A stretch of DNA of 23,820 nucleotides, taken from NCBI GenBank assembly GCA_910578085.1, contig CAJTPM010000046.1, forward strand, positions 1 to 23,820, given 5' to 3'. Source of the DNA: an uncultured Lachnospiraceae bacterium. GTDB lineage: Bacteria; Bacillota; Clostridia; Lachnospirales; Lachnospiraceae. The notes under the pieces were generated by a model. It did no database searches. It saw only the letters and a program-made list of their open reading frames with translations, and was not told where the DNA came from. Position numbers and translations under genes: made by a program. The number at the start of each line of letters is the position of its first letter. Position 1 is the first letter of the stretch. Positions 14,827 to 23,641 of the stretch are shown in pieces.

Positions 14827-15261
14827 ATGTGGAGGATCGTAAAAGTGACAGGGATATTTGCATTTCTGATTCTTTGCAGTCTGCAGGATATTAAGGAACA
14901 AAAACTTTCGGTAAAGATGCTCCTGCTATCCGGCGCATTGTTTATGATATCGTCTCACCTGTTTGATCAAATATCGTATGGACAGAGGGTGGCCGGCATG
15001 CTGCCGGGGATGCTGGCGTTTGTTCTTGCGTTTATGACAAAGGAGCAGATCGGGTATGGTGATGCCGCCTGCCTGACAGTTCTCGGAAATGTGGTTTCTG
15101 TTGAAATTTTATTTGGGGCAATAGCAGGTGGACTGTTTCTGCTGAGCATTTGCAGCATAATATTGCTGGTGAGAAAAAAAGCAGATCGCAAAACAACACT
15201 GCCGTTTGTTCCGTTTTTAACAGCAGGGATGATAGGGCAGATGATAATGCAGAAAGGATGA
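14827..15261 (+). CDS. Prepilin peptidase, TadV/CpaA type (family A24)
   Basis: ATG 14827 is placed 6 nt after AAGGAG, overriding in-frame codons from 14800. The 144-aa product is a small multi-pass membrane aspartic protease. It has SLQDIKEQKLS, with the first catalytic Asp just after helix 1, and GYGDA, with the second Asp after the third helix. These correspond to the two Asp of type 4 prepilin peptidases; the short form without the methylase domain is usual for Tad systems. It would process the Flp pilin and TadE-like proteins encoded around it. The next gene follows 5 bp after its stop. Confidence 0.9.
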   Translation: MWRIVKVTGIFAFLILCSLQDIKEQKLSVKMLLLSGALFMISSHLFDQISYGQRVAGMLPGMLAFVLAFMTKEQIGYGDAACLTVLGNVVSVEILFGAIAGGLFLLSICSIILLVRKKADRKTTLPFVPFLTAGMIGQMIMQKG

Positions 15262-15266
15262 GAGTT

Positions 15267-15713
15267 ATGAAGGATACATTACATGGTTATATGACGCTGG
15301 AGGCGGCACTTTTAATGCCAGCAGTATGGTTTACAGTATTTTTTCTGATTTTTGCAGGATTTTTTCAATATGACAGATGTATTGTGGAACAGGATGGCAG
15401 ACTGCTGGCAATTCGGGCGGCTGAAATGAGAGGGAAAGATGAGGCGGCAGTAATTCGGACAGTGATGGAAAAGGGAGAGCTTGCCGGAAAGAAGAAATTG
15501 TTGTTTGGCGAAGGGGTTCATAAAGATCTTTATGTGACGAGGGATAAAGCAAAAATCACAATAAATGGGAGGGTAAACACATTATTAAAAGGTCTGCTGA
15601 AAGAAGGGAATCTGAATGCTTTTTCTTATGCGATAGAATATGAGGCGAAGAGGTATGATCCTGTACAATTTATCAGGACATGCAGGAGGGTAGGGAAGTA
15701 TGGGGGAATTTGA
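15267..15713 (+). CDS. TadE-like pseudopilin
   Basis: ATG 15267 follows AAAGGA at about 9 nt; ATG 15258 overlaps the preceding stop but is too near that site. The 148-aa product has MTLEAALLMPAVWFTVFFLIFAG, the Thr-x-Glu-Ala motif and membrane helix of TadE-family minor pilins, at about residues 9-31. An extracytoplasmic domain of about 110 residues follows. It overlaps the FHA gene by 14 bp, so the genes are coupled. Confidence 0.85.
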   Translation: MKDTLHGYMTLEAALLMPAVWFTVFFLIFAGFFQYDRCIVEQDGRLLAIRAAEMRGKDEAAVIRTVMEKGELAGKKKLLFGEGVHKDLYVTRDKAKITINGRVNTLLKGLLKEGNLNAFSYAIEYEAKRYDPVQFIRTCRRVGKYGGI

Positions 15714-17004
15714 ATTTATAAATGATCTGTGCTGCAATTACCTGACGATTCCGTATGAGGGAAGAGAAGAGGATTTCGCATTGCGTATGATGACGGAAAA
15801 TATAACGGATGTCTTCTCAGATATGGAACTTCGACGACTGGACGGGAGAGTTTTTCTTTATTATAAGATATCAGGGATGCAGAGCATGGAAATACTTTAT
15901 GCGGAAAAACCCATGGACAGGAGCGCATTTCAGACGTTTATGTGGCATCTTCAGGAAGCCATAGAACAGAGCCGGGAGCTGTTTCTGCCGGGAAATGGAA
16001 TTTGTCTGGAACCATCGGTTCTATTTTGGAGTTTGGATGAGGAGCACTGGAAATTTATATATGTACCGGGAACGAACGGAAGAGAGACGGCGGAAATTCA
16101 GAGAGAAAAAGAAAAGCTGGCTGAATTTCTGGTGATGCATATAGATAATGCGGACAGGGATCTGAGTGAGACGGTGTATCGCTTTTATGAGGAAATATAT
16201 GCGGGGAAGGTGTTTTCTCCCAAAATATGTTCTGCTTTTGAAGAAGAAAAAATAGCGTCTGAAAGGGATGACATGTGGGAACGGGAGGGAAAAACGGAGG
16301 AGGAAGAGGAAAAAGGGACTCAGGCAGAGAGCTGGGATTATGAGGTACATGAAGAGGGAGAACAGGAAAGGGAATCAAATGCAGAATATGGAAACAGCAG
16401 TAAAAAGGCAGTGATGATAGTATGCGGACTTTTCTGTGCGGCTGCAGGAGTAACATTGGCAGCGGGCAGGCTTGTGCCGGAAATGATGCCGGCGGGAATG
16501 GCAGTGACTGTTATGCTGACAATATGTCTGATTATCATATTGATGAAGAGAAAAGTAAAAGTTAAAAATGAAGCATGTGAAGCAGAGGATATAATATATA
16601 CGGAACCGGAAGAGTGGCTGAATAATCCGGAGAGCAAAAAGGGGGAAGAATATGAAGGGAAAAAGGGTACGACAGAAGAAAAAACAGTTTATATGGACAT
16701 AGGGAGGGAGCAGGAGAGAAAACTGTATGGTATTGGAAAGTTCAGACAGCAAAGAATCTTTCTCGACACACTCCCCTGTCTGGTAGGGAAGGACAAAGCG
16801 CTGGTAAATCATATTATTACAGACGCCTCGGTGAGCAGAATGCATGCCAGGTTTTTTGCAGAAAAAGAAACAGTCTGGATGCAGGATCTAAATTCTACAA
16901 ACGGAACCTATCATAATGGAATGAGGCTAAGTCCCAATGAAAGAGTAATACTGGAGGCGGAGGATGAGATAGGGTTTGGCCAGGCACAATTTGTTTTTCG
17001 TTAG
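15700..17004 (+). CDS. DUF6382-like membrane protein with C-terminal FHA domain
   Basis: ATG 15700 follows GGAGGG. The 434-aa product has an N-terminal cytoplasmic domain (about 1-165, DUF6382-like). An acidic Glu-rich linker (about 185-225) follows, then two membrane helices (about 228-248 and 255-280) and a second linker. The C-terminal FHA domain (about 345-434) has the conserved Gly-Lys, SRMHARF and LNSTNGTYHNG. FHA domains bind phosphothreonine, so this protein probably connects pilus assembly with a Ser/Thr kinase or phosphatase system. No kinase gene is in the window. Confidence 0.85.
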   Translation: MGEFEFINDLCCNYLTIPYEGREEDFALRMMTENITDVFSDMELRRLDGRVFLYYKISGMQSMEILYAEKPMDRSAFQTFMWHLQEAIEQSRELFLPGNGICLEPSVLFWSLDEEHWKFIYVPGTNGRETAEIQREKEKLAEFLVMHIDNADRDLSETVYRFYEEIYAGKVFSPKICSAFEEEKIASERDDMWEREGKTEEEEEKGTQAESWDYEVHEEGEQERESNAEYGNSSKKAVMIVCGLFCAAAGVTLAAGRLVPEMMPAGMAVTVMLTICLIIILMKRKVKVKNEACEAEDIIYTEPEEWLNNPESKKGEEYEGKKGTTEEKTVYMDIGREQERKLYGIGKFRQQRIFLDTLPCLVGKDKALVNHIITDASVSRMHARFFAEKETVWMQDLNSTNGTYHNGMRLSPNERVILEAEDEIGFGQAQFVFR

Positions 17005-17084
17005 AATTTATATCATCATGATAGAAGCTGCTTGTAAAGAACGACAGTTTTATAGTAAAATGGGCATAGGGAAGGACGGAGAGT

Positions 17085-17693
17085 ATGTACCGGAAAAATT
17101 TACCTGTATGGAAAGAGACAATTACAACAGTTGGTTTTATTGTAATCAATATACTTCTTTATGTCATTAGTGCATTTAGTGGAGATTTATTGTATAATGA
17201 AGGGGCATTCAGCCTTCGGTACCTGTTACAGGGGCAGGAATGGTGGCGTTTTGTTACATCTTTGTTTTTGCATGCGAATATGGATCATCTGGTCGGAAAT
17301 ATGATGATGCTGTATCTGGCGGGGGAATTGGTTGAAAAATATGTGGGAAAGAGGAAGTATGCAATCCTGTATTTTGTAAGTGGGATAAGCGGATCACTGT
17401 TTTATGCGTTATATGAATTCAGTACCGGTAAATATGTAGATTCCATAGGAGCAAGCGGGGCGGTATTTGGAGTGATAGGGGCACTGTTTGTTATTGTGGT
17501 ACATCATAAGGGAAAGTATGCTGGTATCACAACAGGCAGAATGATATTTATGATAGCCTATATGATTTATATGGGATTCCGCACATCAAATGTGAATAAT
17601 GCGGCACATATTGGAGGGTTGCTTGGCGGAGTGATATTGACAGTTTTTTATGTACTGATCAGAGACGGGCATAGTGGAAGGAGATATGGATGA
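17085..17693 (+). CDS. Rhomboid family intramembrane serine protease
   Basis: ATG 17085 follows AAGGA at 8 nt. The 202-aa product is a six-helix rhomboid. HLVGN (Asn72) follows the WWR-type loop motif, GASG carries the catalytic Ser124, and NNAAHIGG carries the catalytic His175. The Ser-His dyad is intact. It would cleave membrane-bound substrates. It lies after the FHA gene and overlaps the next gene by 4 bp (ATGA), so it shares a transcript with it. Confidence 0.9.
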   Translation: MYRKNLPVWKETITTVGFIVINILLYVISAFSGDLLYNEGAFSLRYLLQGQEWWRFVTSLFLHANMDHLVGNMMMLYLAGELVEKYVGKRKYAILYFVSGISGSLFYALYEFSTGKYVDSIGASGAVFGVIGALFVIVVHHKGKYAGITTGRMIFMIAYMIYMGFRTSNVNNAAHIGGLLGGVILTVFYVLIRDGHSGRRYG

Positions 17694-18679
17694 AGATCAA
17701 TATTTATTATGGCGGGCGTGGACTGATAGATGATCCGACGCTTTATGTGATCGAGAAGATGGAAAGTGTTTTCAGAGAACTCCGTGTTGTGGTGGAGAGG
17801 TTTATGCTGTATGATATGAAAAACAGTATCACCATGCTGCCGCAGACATTGAAAGATGCCGATGGTATTATTCTTGCAACCACGGTGGAGTGGTATGGCA
17901 TAGGCGGTTATATGATGCAGTTTTTAGACGCCTGCTGGCTTTATGGTGATAAGGAAAAAATCGCAAAGATCTATATGTGCCCGGTAGTGATGTCCACAAC
18001 ATATGGAGAGAGGGATGGAGAGTTGAATATGGCTTCTGCCTGGGAGATTCTTGGCGGATTGCCCTGTGATGGACTTTGCGGTTATATTGAAGATATTGCG
18101 ATCCTGGAGAACAATGAAGCATACAATGCACTGATAGAGAAAAAGGCGGAAGATATGTATCGCACGATCAATAAAAGGATACTCGCCCTGCCGGCCAGCA
18201 ATCAGGCAGTGAACCGATTTGTGTCCATTACAAAAAATATGGATCTTACGCCAAAAGAGGCGGAACAGCTCTCGCAATATGCTTCGGATGACGGTTATGT
18301 CCAGAAGACAAAAGAGGATATCAGGGAACTGACAAGTATTTTCCGCAATAAGCTGGAAGAGAAGGGACAGGAGGATCAGACGGTATTTTTGAAGGCATTG
18401 AGAGATCATTTCAGGCCGATAGCAGGTTTTAAAGGAAGTTATAAGATTGTTTTTGAGACAAGGAAATCTCCTCTGTATATTGAAGTGAAACAGAATGATA
18501 TGATGTGCAGTTATGATGATAAAGAAAAGGCGGATGTGGAAATCCAGATGAATGAGGATGTGATGTATGAAATTATACAGGGAAGAATGACTTTTCAAAG
18601 AGGATTTATGAGCGGTGCAATGAAGATGAAAGGAGATTTTAAACTCCTGCGGCAGCTGGATCAGCTTTTTGTATTTTAA
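17690..18679 (+). CDS. Flavodoxin-like/SCP2 fusion protein
   Basis: ATG 17690 follows GGAAGGAG and overlaps the rhomboid stop. The 329-aa product has an N-terminal flavodoxin-like domain (about 1-165) similar to NAD(P)H-dependent FMN reductases. The phosphate-binding loop region around YGGRG is atypical, and ATTVEWYGIGGYMMQFLDAC is the central core. A C-terminal domain (about 240-329) has a SCP2-type fold, with IEVKQNDMMCSYDDKEKADVEIQMNEDVMYEIIQGRMTF split by Met/Gly-rich turns, ending in GDFKLLRQL. SCP2 domains bind lipids or acyl groups. A redox enzyme acting on a hydrophobic molecule is inferred. Confidence 0.7.
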   Translation: MKINIYYGGRGLIDDPTLYVIEKMESVFRELRVVVERFMLYDMKNSITMLPQTLKDADGIILATTVEWYGIGGYMMQFLDACWLYGDKEKIAKIYMCPVVMSTTYGERDGELNMASAWEILGGLPCDGLCGYIEDIAILENNEAYNALIEKKAEDMYRTINKRILALPASNQAVNRFVSITKNMDLTPKEAEQLSQYASDDGYVQKTKEDIRELTSIFRNKLEEKGQEDQTVFLKALRDHFRPIAGFKGSYKIVFETRKSPLYIEVKQNDMMCSYDDKEKADVEIQMNEDVMYEIIQGRMTFQRGFMSGAMKMKGDFKLLRQLDQLFVF

Positions 18680-18740
18680 CATAATAGAAGGGAAATAGTT
18701 TAATGATAATAAAAGCAAAAGGGAAAGAGAGGATATGATT

Positions 18741-19151
18741 ATGAAAGATGATACTTGTATTTTTTGCAGGATAGCCGCTGGAGAAATTCCGTCAAAAACG
18801 TTGTATGAGGACGATGAGTTCAGGGTGATTCTTGATTTGGGACCGGCAACGAAGGGACATGCACTTATTCTGCCCAAAAATCACTATAGAAACCTTTTTG
18901 AACTACCTAAGGAACAGGCAGAAAAGGCAATAGTGCTGGCAAAGAAGATGGCATTGCGGATGCAGGAAAAACTACATTGTGATGGGCTTAATCTGGTACA
19001 GAATAATGGGGAGACAGCAGGGCAGACGGTATTTCATTTCCATATACATTTGATTCCACGTTATGAGGGTGACGGACAGGTGATAGGTTGGAAACCGGGT
19101 AAACCTGAGGATGCTGAGCTGGAAGCAGTGAGAAAAACGATTGCAGAGTAA
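18741..19151 (+). CDS. HIT family nucleotide hydrolase
   Basis: ATG 18741 is 7 nt after GAGAGGA; ATG 18735 is too close to that site. The 136-aa product begins with CIFCRIAAGEIP and carries the HIT motif HFHIHLIP near residue 97, with the three His needed for catalysis. HIT/Hint proteins hydrolyse adenosine phosphoramidates and related nucleotides in the cytoplasm. The Cys pair at the N-terminus is typical of zinc-binding bacterial members. It stands alone between the flavodoxin-like and fumarase genes. Confidence 0.9.
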   Translation: MKDDTCIFCRIAAGEIPSKTLYEDDEFRVILDLGPATKGHALILPKNHYRNLFELPKEQAEKAIVLAKKMALRMQEKLHCDGLNLVQNNGETAGQTVFHFHIHLIPRYEGDGQVIGWKPGKPEDAELEAVRKTIAE

Positions 19152-19267
19152 ATGAAGTCAGGGGAGACAAGCAGGGCGGAGAGGTGTCACCTAAGAGGCC
19201 AGAGAAGTCTTAGATGATGGCGCTTTTGCCGAAAATGACATAGAAAAGCAGAAGAGATTAAAACTTT

Positions 19268-20110
19268 ATGAGAATAATACAGGTAGCGGAAATTACAGAA
19301 CAGGTCAAGGAAATGTGCATCGAGGCAAATTATTTTCTGTCTCCGGATATGAGGCAGTCAATTGCGGATGCAGTGAATACAGAAGAGACGGAAACGGGGA
19401 AGTACATTTTAGGAAAGCTCTGCGAAAATATGAGAATTGCAGGCGAGGATATGATCCCTGTCTGTCAGGATACGGGTATGGCGGTTATCTTTATTGAAGC
19501 AGGGCAGGATGTATATTTTGCCGGCGGCAGTCTGGAGGAGGCCATCAATGAGGGTGTGCGTCGGGGATATAAGGAAGGTTACCTGAGGAAGTCAGTGGTG
19601 GGAGATCCGCTCTTGCGGGAGAATACAAAAGACAATACACCTGCAGTGATACACTACCAGATCGTTTCAGGAGACAGCGTGAAGATCACTGTGGCGCCCA
19701 AGGGATTTGGCAGTGAGAACATGAGTCGGGTGATCATGTTAAAACCGGCTGATGGCATAGAGGGGGTAAAGCAGGCTGTGTTGGCAGCTGTAAAGGATGC
19801 GGGCCCTAATGCCTGCCCACCCATGGTGGTTGGTGTGGGTATTGGAGGAACTTTTGAGAAGTGTGCGATCCTGGCAAAAATGGCTTTGACGAGACCGGTG
19901 CAGGAGTTTTCGGAAATTCCTTATGTGAAAGAGATGGAAAAAGAGCTGCTTGAAAAGATTAATCAGACGGGAATGGGACCGGGAGGCCTGGGGGGAAGAA
20001 CGACGGCGCTGGCGGTACATATCGAAACATATCCAACACATATCGCAGGGCTGCCAGTGGCAGTCAATATCTGTTGTCACGTAAACAGACATGTGATGAG
20101 AATACTGTAG
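19268..20110 (+). CDS. Class I fumarate hydratase, alpha subunit
   Basis: The 280-aa product corresponds to the N-terminal catalytic half of iron-sulfur fumarases. Expected features are MIPVCQDTGMAV (first cluster Cys), the KGFGSENMSR segment, GGTFEKCA (second Cys), GPGGLGG and VNICCHVNRH (third Cys). These hold a 4Fe-4S cluster that binds the substrate. It works with the beta subunit encoded next, interconverting fumarate and malate. L-tartrate dehydratase alpha is a close alternative. The ribosome site is weak. Confidence 0.9.
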   Translation: MRIIQVAEITEQVKEMCIEANYFLSPDMRQSIADAVNTEETETGKYILGKLCENMRIAGEDMIPVCQDTGMAVIFIEAGQDVYFAGGSLEEAINEGVRRGYKEGYLRKSVVGDPLLRENTKDNTPAVIHYQIVSGDSVKITVAPKGFGSENMSRVIMLKPADGIEGVKQAVLAAVKDAGPNACPPMVVGVGIGGTFEKCAILAKMALTRPVQEFSEIPYVKEMEKELLEKINQTGMGPGGLGGRTTALAVHIETYPTHIAGLPVAVNICCHVNRHVMRIL

Positions 20111-20196
20111 AATGGTGGAGTGTGAGAGGAATTTTCAGGGGCAAAGCCTGATAAGTCGCGATGTATGTCGGAAAAAACTAAAGGAGATGCGAGTAC

Positions 20197-20733
20197 ATGG
20201 AAAAGTATATTCATGCTCCGTTGGACGCAGAAACGATAAGCGGTCTGAGAGCAGGGGATTTTGTGTATATTACTGGAACGATCTATACGGCGAGAGATGC
20301 AGCCCATAAAAGAATGAGCGAAGCTCTTGCGAAAAATGAGATGCTTCCGATCACACTGGAAAATAATATTATTTATTATCTTGGTCCCTCTCCGGCAAGT
20401 GAGGGAAGACCGATCGGTTCCGCCGGGCCAACGACTTCGGGACGAATGGATAAGTATACGCCAGAACTTCTTGATCTGGGGTTAAAAGGTATGATTGGGA
20501 AAGGGAAAAGAAGCGCGGCAGTAAAGGAGGCGATCATTAGAAACGGCTGTGTATATTTTGCAGCCATCGGTGGAGCCGGAGCTCTTTTATCAAAGGCGAT
20601 CACAGAGTCGGAAATAATCGCTTTTGAGGATCTGGGAACGGAAGCGATTAGAAAGCTGGAAGTGGTGGATTTCCCGGTTATTGTTGTGATGGATGCGAAT
20701 GGGAACGATCTGTATGAACAGATATTGAAGTAA
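20197..20733 (+). CDS. Class I fumarate hydratase, beta subunit
   Basis: ATG 20197 follows AAGGAG. The 178-aa product matches the C-terminal half of class I fumarases: LREGD-like LRAGDFVYITGTIYTARDAAH, the GRPIGSAGPTTSGRMD motif and GGAGALLSKAI. It pairs with the alpha subunit 86 bp upstream to form the active hydro-lyase. L-tartrate dehydratase beta is the main alternative. Confidence 0.9.
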   Translation: MEKYIHAPLDAETISGLRAGDFVYITGTIYTARDAAHKRMSEALAKNEMLPITLENNIIYYLGPSPASEGRPIGSAGPTTSGRMDKYTPELLDLGLKGMIGKGKRSAAVKEAIIRNGCVYFAAIGGAGALLSKAITESEIIAFEDLGTEAIRKLEVVDFPVIVVMDANGNDLYEQILK

Positions 20734-20766
20734 GAGCACATTAAAACAGTTGTAATATGGAGACTG

Positions 20767-21512
20767 ATGATGGCGATTATAGGGATTGACTTAGGGACAA
20801 CTAACAGCCTGGTATGTGTCTATAAAGACAATGCAGCCAGGCTGATTCCGAATATTTTTGGAAAAGCTTTGACACCGAGCGTGGTCGGTGTGCCCGTTTA
20901 TTTTAATGACAATCAGCGGTATGCTACGAAGGAAGCGGGGGAGTTAGCGGGTCTCAGAGTCGGGAGACTGATCAATGAGCCCTCAGCGTGCATGCGAAGC
21001 TGCGACAGGATCTGTTTGACAGGCTGGCGATGGTGATAACCCAGGTCCTGAATGACAGCGGCCGGACAATGGCGGAATTGGATGATATTATTCTGGTGAG
21101 CGGTTCTTCCAAAATGCTGGCGGTCGGTTTCTTTTTACAGACTGCTTTCGGGAAGATGCCGCATGCCGCAGCCTCTCCGGATGAAATTGTGGCCATGGGG
21201 GAGGGGATCTATGCCGGAATCAAGGAGCGCAGGGAGGAGATCAGTGATCTGCTGCTGACGGATATCTGTCCCTTTACGATGGGTATAGATGTGATCAATT
21301 ATGCGGAAAGAGATAACTCGATCATGTCACCGATTATTGAAAGAAACAACATCTTACCTTCTTCAAAAAAGGGATATTATACAAATACATTGGACTGTCA
21401 GTCGAAAATGGTGATTAAAGTATATCAAGGCGAAGAGCATTTCTGCAGAGACAGTCTTTATCTTGAAGAATTGCAGACAGACATTAAGAGACAGAGGCGG
21501 AAAGCTTTTTGA
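20767..21512 (+). pseudogene. Decayed Hsp70 (DnaK-like) gene
   Basis: The frame from 20767 starts like DnaK, with IGIDLGTTNS and TPSVV at about residues 4-40. It then jumps to PVYFNDNQRYATKEAGELAG and INEPSA, which lie about 100 residues further on in intact Hsp70. After that the frame changes at about 20988, and the sequence resumes in another frame with DLFDRLAMVITQVLNDSG, LVSGSSKMLAV and the start of the substrate-binding region. About 125 residues are missing there, and the C-terminal lid is absent. Two internal deletions plus one frameshift make a working chaperone unlikely. Confidence 0.8.
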
Positions 21513-21566
21513 TCTTCCGGGGAAAAAGGATATCAGGAGTGATACAGGAGAATGCGGCAGATATAG

Positions 21567-22317
21567 GGTATTTTACAGATAGAGCCTACGACAGACAAAA
21601 GAGCGATTAAAAGAGCGTATGCCAGCCTGACGCAAGAGATTCATCCTGAAGAAAAGCCTGAGGAGTTTCGGATGCTTCATGAAGCTTATGAGAAAGCACT
21701 GCAATATGCATCCTTGAGAGAGCAGATAAACGGAAAACAGGTGGCGCCTGAAGGAGAACAGGAGGTGTCGCAATATGAATCCTCGGGTGGGAGAACAGAT
21801 GAGGGTGAGATACCCTTTGAGGGGGGTCATGCGGGTCAGAGGAAAGAGCAGGATGAATAGAATAGAGCGAGTATGAAAAGCTGGGTTTTGGCTCGAAAGC
21901 AGCAGAAAAAGAGCGGGCAAGATTGCAAAAAATAGCATATTTCAGCAGGTGGTGAAGAGGCCTGATCATTGTGTGGGCAAATAACAGGGTAATGCGCGAC
22001 GAGGAATGGAAACCCTATCTGATGTCGCAAGAATTTCGGGAAATAATGTGGTCGCCCATAGTGTTGGGAGAACTGATCTGCGGGATAAGAAAGTACTGTT
22101 GGAGGAAAGAGAAAATAAAGAGGGAAGAACGCAGGCGCATAGGGAGACTGGTAATAATTTTCATATGCTTTTGACTTTGCTGCTGGCGTTAATAGTTATT
22201 TGGGCATATTATGAGATGGCGGAAGAAGGACCTGGAAGGGTGCTCATAGGTTATTTGCTATTTGCTGTGGCAGTATTTACAGGCTGGCTATTCTGGCATT
22301 TCATAATACGGAGCTGA
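21567..22317 (+). pseudogene. Decayed J-domain membrane protein gene
   Basis: Translating 21567-21860 gives IEPTTDKRAIKRAYASLTQ, IHPEEKPEEF and LHEAYEKALQYA. This is the J-domain type seen in clostridial Hsp70-linked proteins, here with HPE in place of HPD. A stop codon (21564-21566) directly precedes it and no start is left. A second frame (about 21971-22174) gives WKPYLMSQEFREIMWSP and basic residues. A third (to 22317) gives two membrane helices, MLLTLLLALIVIWAYY and a later one. The pieces are in order but in different frames, so the gene is broken by frameshifts. Confidence 0.7.
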
Positions 22318-22318
22318 G

Positions 22319-22344
22319 GGACAGAAAGATCTTAACTTTTGTCC
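22319..22344. terminator. Weak candidate bidirectional terminator
   Basis: GGACA plus AAAG (22319-22328, one bulged G) pair with CTTT plus TGTCC (22336-22344). It lies between the convergent J-domain relic and the GH5 gene and includes the GH5 stop codon. Confidence 0.3.
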
Positions 22345-23528
22345 GTGAGCATCCGGTACAGCCACTTACCGGATGCACTCAGGTCATTCTCGATAAAGTC
22401 CGAAGTTTTACTGCATTTACCGGAAAGGATGGCAGAAGTTTCTTCTTTGTTGGAAAGTTTCCATGCCACATAACTGATACCGTATTCATCCATGGTATTT
22501 ATCCACTGATCTGCCTGATATTCGTCAATGGCACCGTTTCCGCTGGCATCGCAGATGCCATACTCGGAGACAAAGATGGGAAGGCCGGCATTCGCAGCGG
22601 AGACCATGGTGTTTCTCAGGGAGTCGGTGTGCGTGGCTGCATAAAAGTGCAGAGCGTACATGATATTGTCATAATCCGTGATAGGTTCAGCAGCAGCCTG
22701 ATCCACATACTGCGACCAGTTGGGCGTACCGACAATGACGACGGCATCATGATCGTAGGTACGGATAACCGGAATGATCTCTTCGGCATACGATTTGATA
22801 TCGTTCCAGGACGTGCTGCCGTTGGGCTCATTGCAGATCTCATACAGAACATTATTATGGTCAGCATATAATTCGGCCATCTCCGCGAAAAAGGCTTTTG
22901 CCTCTTCTTTGTAAGTATTGGGATTGCCATCGGAAAGAATATGCCAGTCAATGATTACATACATATCTGCTTCGGTGGCATACTGCACACCGTTTTTAAC
23001 CAGTTCTTTTAACTGCGCCTGGTCGCCACCGGTGCAGTATCCGCCGTATTCAGCTGTGTACATGGCAAGGCGGATGACATTTGCGCTCCATTCATTTTTC
23101 AACTGAAGAAAGCAGTCTTTATTGACATAGTCCGGAAACCATGCCAGACCATGGGTGCTGATGCCTCTTAACTGAACCGGATTCCCGTTGCTGTCTGTGA
23201 GGCGGGAGCCGGTTACACGCAGAGGGGGAGTAAGGGAAACATTTTCTGTATCTGGCTGTGTCTTAGCTGTCTGTGTGTCGGTTTTGGCAGAACCTACTGC
23301 CGGCGTTTCCGGGGCAGCAGATGCAGAATCCAACAAAGGAGAGGTATCTGAATCACTTTTATCCTCGGAAGATTGTACTGATTGAATATCAGATGGGACA
23401 GCCGTTTCGCTTTTTGCATGTTCCATATTGTTTCTGCAGCCGGATAAAGACAGGGAAAGAGATGAGATAACTGCAATACTAATAAGGAGACGGAAAATTT
23501 TTTTGTTTCGTTTACGGCGCATATTCAT
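22332..23528 (-). CDS. Secreted GH5 endoglucanase-like lipoprotein
   Basis: The 398-aa product starts with a basic stretch and hydrophobic signal ending at LSLSGC (Cys31), a lipoprotein signal. A Ser/Thr/Ala/Asp-rich linker (about 32-100) follows, then a GH5 catalytic domain (about 103-395). Recognised parts are RLAMY, VIIDWHIL, LYEICNEPNG (acid/base Glu234), ALHFYAATH and PIFVSEYGI (nucleophile Glu322), then YVAWKLS. Both catalytic Glu are present, so it should hydrolyse beta-1,4-glucans at the cell surface. ATG 23528 follows GGAGA; ATG 23522 is an alternative. It has its own promoter. Confidence 0.9.
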   Translation of the reverse strand: MNMRRKRNKKIFRLLISIAVISSLSLSLSGCRNNMEHAKSETAVPSDIQSVQSSEDKSDSDTSPLLDSASAAPETPAVGSAKTDTQTAKTQPDTENVSLTPPLRVTGSRLTDSNGNPVQLRGISTHGLAWFPDYVNKDCFLQLKNEWSANVIRLAMYTAEYGGYCTGGDQAQLKELVKNGVQYATEADMYVIIDWHILSDGNPNTYKEEAKAFFAEMAELYADHNNVLYEICNEPNGSTSWNDIKSYAEEIIPVIRTYDHDAVVIVGTPNWSQYVDQAAAEPITDYDNIMYALHFYAATHTDSLRNTMVSAANAGLPIFVSEYGICDASGNGAIDEYQADQWINTMDEYGISYVAWKLSNKEETSAILSGKCSKTSDFIENDLSASGKWLYRMLTDKS

Positions 23529-23612
23529 ATATCTTTTTCTCCGGACTGCTCTGTCTGCATAGCTTTATAGATCTGTATTATCTTACTATTTCCCAGCCGA
23601 TGCTGGAAACTG

Positions 23613-23641
23613 ATAATATCATAACAGGTATATTTTGTAAA
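23613..23641 (-). promoter_or_regulatory. Promoter of the GH5 gene
   Basis: On the minus strand TTTACA (23641-23636), a 17-bp spacer and TATTAT (23618-23613) lie about 85 bp upstream of the GH5 start, giving a leader of roughly 80 nt. The rest of 23642-23820 shows no gene. Confidence 0.6.

Noticed and set aside
17924..18877. 317-aa open frame on the minus strand
   Set aside because: It is antisense to the flavodoxin/SCP2 and HIT genes, has no ribosome site and an unnatural Ile/His/Ser-rich composition.
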